Positions 4,991-7,443 of a stretch of 7,443 bases of DNA are shown piece after piece; positions within the stretch are counted from its first letter, which is position 1; each line of letters begins with the position of its first letter. The notes under the pieces are model-generated. The model was not told the origin of the DNA, did not search any database, and was given only the letters and a program-made list of their open reading frames with translations. Made by a program: the position numbers and the translations under genes. This stretch comes from Tannerellaceae bacterium (lineage in GTDB: Bacteria; Bacteroidota; Bacteroidia; Bacteroidales; Tannerellaceae): NCBI GenBank assembly GCA_031267775.1, contig JAIRYL010000010.1, positions 1 through 7,443 on the forward strand, written 5' to 3'.

Positions 4991-6796
4991 ATGCAAAAGA
5001 TTAGAAATATTGCGATTATTGCGCACGTAGATCACGGAAAAACAACTTTAGTAGACAAAATGCTATTAGCCGGAAAGCTGTTTCGGGAAGGGCAGGAGGA
5101 TTTAGACCAATTTCTGGACAGTAATGACTTGGAACGCGAACGGGGGATCACTATTTTGGCGAAGAACGTTTCCATCCAATATAAAGAACATAAAATAAAT
5201 ATCATCGATACGCCGGGACATGCCGACTTTGGCGGAGAAGTAGAGCGTGTGTTGAATATGGCGGATGGTTGTTTGCTGCTTGTCGACGCCTTTGAAGGGC
5301 CTATGCCGCAAACACGTTTTGTATTACAAAAAGCGATTCAACTCGGGCTGAAACCGATTGTGGTTATTAATAAGGTGGATAAACCGAATTGCCGCCCGTC
5401 TGAAGTGCAGGAAATGGTGTTTGATTTAATGTTTAGCCTGGACGCTACGGAAGAACAACTGGATTTTCCAACGATTTACGGTTCGGCCAAGCAGGGCTGG
5501 ATGTCTGACGACTGGCAGAAGCCTTCCGACGGTATCTATCCGCTGTTAGACGCTATTATAGAATATATACCCGGCCCGGAAGTATTGGAAGGCCCGTCGC
5601 AGTTGCTCATCACTTCGCTGGATTACTCCAAATATGTAGGCCGTATCGCCGTAGGCCGGGTTCATCGCGGCGAGTTGAAAGAAGGGCAGGATATCGTCTT
5701 GTGCAAGCGCGACGGTTCTATGGTGAAGTCCAAAATTAAAGAGGTGGATATCTTTGAAGGATTGGGACGGACAAAAGCGCCTTCTATCACATCGGGCGAT
5801 ATATGCGCTTTAATAGGAATTGAGGGTTTTGAAATTGGCGAAACCATTTGCGACGTAAATCATCCGGAGCCTTTGCCCACGATTGCTATTGACGAACCAA
5901 CCATGTCTATGCTCTTTACCATTAATAATTCGCCATTCTTTGGCAAAGACGGGAAATATGTTACCTCGCGCCATGTGTATGAGCGTTTGCAGAAAGAACT
6001 GGATAAAAATCTGGCGCTACGGGTTGAACCGACCGATTCGGCAGACTCCTGGCTGGTGTACGGACGAGGCGTTCTTCATTTATCGGTGCTTATAGAAACG
6101 ATGCGCCGCGAAGGATATGAGCTGCAGGTAGGACAGCCGCAAGTGATTGTCAAAGAAGTCGACGGCGTAAAATGCGAACCGGTAGAACAGCTTACCATCA
6201 ATCTCCCCGAAGAATCGTCCAGCCGCATCATCGACATTGTTACGAAGCGTAAAGGCGAAATGATCATGATGGAAAACAAAAATGAACGGATATTTCTTGA
6301 ATTTAACATCCCTTCGCGCGGTATTATCGGACTGAACAACGCCGTATTGACCGCCTCTGCCGGCGAGGCTATCATTGCCCATCGCTTCCTTGATTATCAG
6401 CCCTGGAAAGGAGAAATAGAACGCCGGGTAAACGGCTCGATTATTGCCCTGGAAACAGGCACGGCTTATGCTTATGCGCTGAATAACCTGCAGTCGCGCG
6501 GACGTTTCTTTATCTTGCCGCAAGACGAAGTATATGCCGGGCAAGTAGTGGGCGAACATACCAAAGAAGGCGATCTGGCGGTAAACGTTACCAAATCAAA
6601 GAAACTGACCAATATGCGCGCGTCCGGTTCGGACGACAAAATAGCGTTAGCCCCTCCCGTAATCTTTAGCCTCGAAGACGCGCTGGAATACATTAAGATA
6701 GACGAATACGTAGAAATTACGCCCAATTATATGCGTATGCGTAAAATATTACTCGACGAAAACGAACGGAAAAGACAAAGCAAACAATTGTCATAG
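4991..6796 (+). CDS. typA: Ribosome-associated translational GTPase TypA/BipA
   Basis: The 601-residue protein matches the usual TypA/BipA length (about 600). The GTPase domain shows all G motifs: AHVDHGKTT (11-19), RGIT (51-54) in switch I, DTPGH (73-77), NKVD (127-130) and SAK (165-167). The histidine of DTPGH is the residue that promotes GTP hydrolysis in this class. An EF-Tu-like beta-barrel (about 205-295), two EF-G-like alpha/beta domains (about 310-475) and the TypA-specific C-terminal domain follow; GRGVLHLSVLIETMRREG and FNIPSRGIIG are typical EF-G-like segments. TypA binds the 70S ribosome and is linked to 50S assembly, stress and cold adaptation. The gene is transcribed alone and diverges from rpsO, in keeping with a shared translation role. 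The ATG has no Shine-Dalgarno site and a very short leader. No unusual substitution is seen. Confidence 0.98.
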   Translation: MQKIRNIAIIAHVDHGKTTLVDKMLLAGKLFREGQEDLDQFLDSNDLERERGITILAKNVSIQYKEHKINIIDTPGHADFGGEVERVLNMADGCLLLVDAFEGPMPQTRFVLQKAIQLGLKPIVVINKVDKPNCRPSEVQEMVFDLMFSLDATEEQLDFPTIYGSAKQGWMSDDWQKPSDGIYPLLDAIIEYIPGPEVLEGPSQLLITSLDYSKYVGRIAVGRVHRGELKEGQDIVLCKRDGSMVKSKIKEVDIFEGLGRTKAPSITSGDICALIGIEGFEIGETICDVNHPEPLPTIAIDEPTMSMLFTINNSPFFGKDGKYVTSRHVYERLQKELDKNLALRVEPTDSADSWLVYGRGVLHLSVLIETMRREGYELQVGQPQVIVKEVDGVKCEPVEQLTINLPEESSSRIIDIVTKRKGEMIMMENKNERIFLEFNIPSRGIIGLNNAVLTASAGEAIIAHRFLDYQPWKGEIERRVNGSIIALETGTAYAYALNNLQSRGRFFILPQDEVYAGQVVGEHTKEGDLAVNVTKSKKLTNMRASGSDDKIALAPPVIFSLEDALEYIKIDEYVEITPNYMRMRKILLDENERKRQSKQLS

Positions 6797-6798
6797 TG

Positions 6799-6872
6799 AA
6801 CCGTAGACGAGCGATCGTTGACAATTAGTCGCGTTTCCTGTTTTTAATGTCAACCGTCGCTTGTCAACCGTT
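6799..6872. repeat. 25-bp imperfect inverted repeat after typA, built of TGTCAACCGT units
   Basis: The left arm (6799-6823) and right arm (6848-6872) align in reverse complement with 20 Watson-Crick pairs, two possible G-U pairs and three mismatches, around a 24-nt loop. The right arm contains the direct repeat TGTCAACCGT (6848-6857 and 6862-6871, 14-bp period). It starts 3 bp after the typA stop. It could protect or end the typA mRNA, or be a copy of a dispersed intergenic repeat. Confidence 0.75.
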
Positions 6873-6969
6873 AAATGAGTACGGATATGATTCATACAGA
6901 TCCTGCCTGTTCATTGAATACCCGTACCTCTTCCTTTTTACATCATCCTTTTGTGTATGTAAATGCATC

Positions 6970-6997
6970 GTTAACTCTTTTACGAGTCAACTTTTTT
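6970..6997 (+). terminator. Probable typA terminator
   Basis: GTTAACTC (6970-6977) pairs with GAGTCAAC (6984-6991) with one A-C mismatch around a 6-nt loop, followed by six T (6992-6997). It is 173 bp after the typA stop and precedes the promoter of the sigma-factor gene. The rest of the 6797-7108 spacer holds the inverted repeat at 6799-6872 and no credible gene. Confidence 0.55.
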
Positions 6998-7038
6998 AGC
7001 AAAAGACGGTTTTTTAGAAAAGTACATGTAATTTCCCC

Positions 7039-7067
7039 TTTGCATATTTGGAAAAACAGTATATTTG
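7039..7067 (+). promoter_or_regulatory. Promoter of the sigma-factor gene
   Basis: TATATTTG (7060-7067) matches TAnnTTTG, with TTTG (7039-7042) 17 nt upstream, a slightly short spacing. Transcription would begin near 7074, about 35 nt before the ATG at 7109. The housekeeping-type box suggests the gene is not solely autoregulated. Confidence 0.65.
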
Positions 7068-7108
7068 ATTTCTCTAAATAAAATTTCTAAGGACTTTTGC
7101 TATCAATA

Positions 7109-7443
7109 ATGAGATGTGAGCACGACATAGATGCACAATTAATAGCGGCTATTAAACGTAATGACCCGATAAGTTACAATAAGCTGTTTATCCGATATTA
7201 TGTTCGCTTGTGCAAGTATGTATACAGTATACTGTTAAACAAAGACGACGCAGAAGATATCATACAGGAACTCTTTCTTTATATATGGGATAATCGTAAA
7301 AAAATAGATATACAGGAAAATGTGTCAGGATACCTCTACAAAATGAGCAAAAACCTGACATTGAATCACATTCGAAAAAACGCTACTTATAGAGTAGCGC
7401 TTGAAAAACAGAAAAAACTCTCGCCGGAATACATTGAAGAAAA
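7109..7443 (+). CDS. ECF-type RNA polymerase sigma factor (Bacteroidetes family), N-terminal part
   Basis: The frame runs from ATG 7109 off the right edge (111 full codons; the family is usually about 170-200 residues). The region from about residue 22 is sigma-70 region 2: YNKLFIRYYVRLCKYVYSIL (region 2.1), DDAEDIIQELFLYIW (46-60, core-binding region 2.2) and YLYKMSKNLTLNHIRKN (75-91, -10 recognition regions 2.3-2.4). Region 4 would lie beyond the window. In Bacteroidota such factors are commonly paired with a FecR-like anti-sigma protein and SusC/SusD outer-membrane transport genes, responding to glycans or iron carriers, but no partner is visible here. An in-frame TAA at 7088 limits upstream starts. 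A Shine-Dalgarno-like AAGGA (7089-7093) lies 15 nt before the ATG, too far for normal pairing, so initiation probably does not depend on it. Confidence 0.92.
   Translation, partial: MRCEHDIDAQLIAAIKRNDPISYNKLFIRYYVRLCKYVYSILLNKDDAEDIIQELFLYIWDNRKKIDIQENVSGYLYKMSKNLTLNHIRKNATYRVALEKQKKLSPEYIEE

Noticed and set aside
6875..7081. 68-codon plus-strand frame between typA and the sigma factor
   Set aside because: It crosses the probable typA terminator and the sigma-factor promoter, and has no recognisable domain.

Overview
The window looks like a chromosome segment from the phylum Bacteroidota, probably order Bacteroidales. Six upstream regions carry the -7 box TAnnTTTG that is characteristic of this phylum's housekeeping sigma factor, four of them with a TTG or TTTG at -33. 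Shine-Dalgarno sites are mostly absent. The gene content also fits: a DUF2723 (GT117-type) membrane protein, divergent rpsO and typA, and an ECF-type sigma factor of the Bacteroidetes kind. A genus such as Parabacteroides is possible but cannot be fixed from this sequence.

Layout, left to right. (1) 1-1022, minus strand: N-terminal 340 codons of a DUF2723 polytopic membrane protein, running off the left edge, with its own promoter and a GC-rich leader. (2) 1160-3431, minus strand: a two-gene operon of an XRE-cupin regulator followed 15 bp later by a 550-residue acyl-CoA synthetase, ending in a strong terminator whose stem contains the stop codon. (3) 3516-3758, minus strand: remnant of a DJ-1/PfpI-family gene that still has a promoter and a Shine-Dalgarno site. 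(4) 3836-4514: about 680 bp with no convincing gene but four unrelated short direct-repeat clusters, all with units of 10-11 bp, and one candidate orphan promoter. (5) 4515-6796: rpsO (minus) and typA (plus), divergent across a 147-bp spacer, with a strong hairpin terminator after rpsO. (6) 6797-7108: spacer with a 25-bp imperfect inverted repeat made of TGTCAACCGT units, a probable typA terminator and a promoter. (7) 7109 to the end, plus strand: N-terminal 111 codons of an ECF-family sigma factor.

Functionally this is mostly housekeeping: ribosomal protein S15 beside the ribosome-associated GTPase TypA. Next to it lies a small ligand-controlled lipid or organic-acid activation operon, and a sigma factor begins at the right edge. 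I see no new multi-gene system. The parts most worth a second look are the DJ-1/PfpI remnant with its live-looking promoter, the inverted repeat just upstream of the XRE-cupin promoter, the repeat-rich gene-free stretch, and the structured repeat directly after typA.
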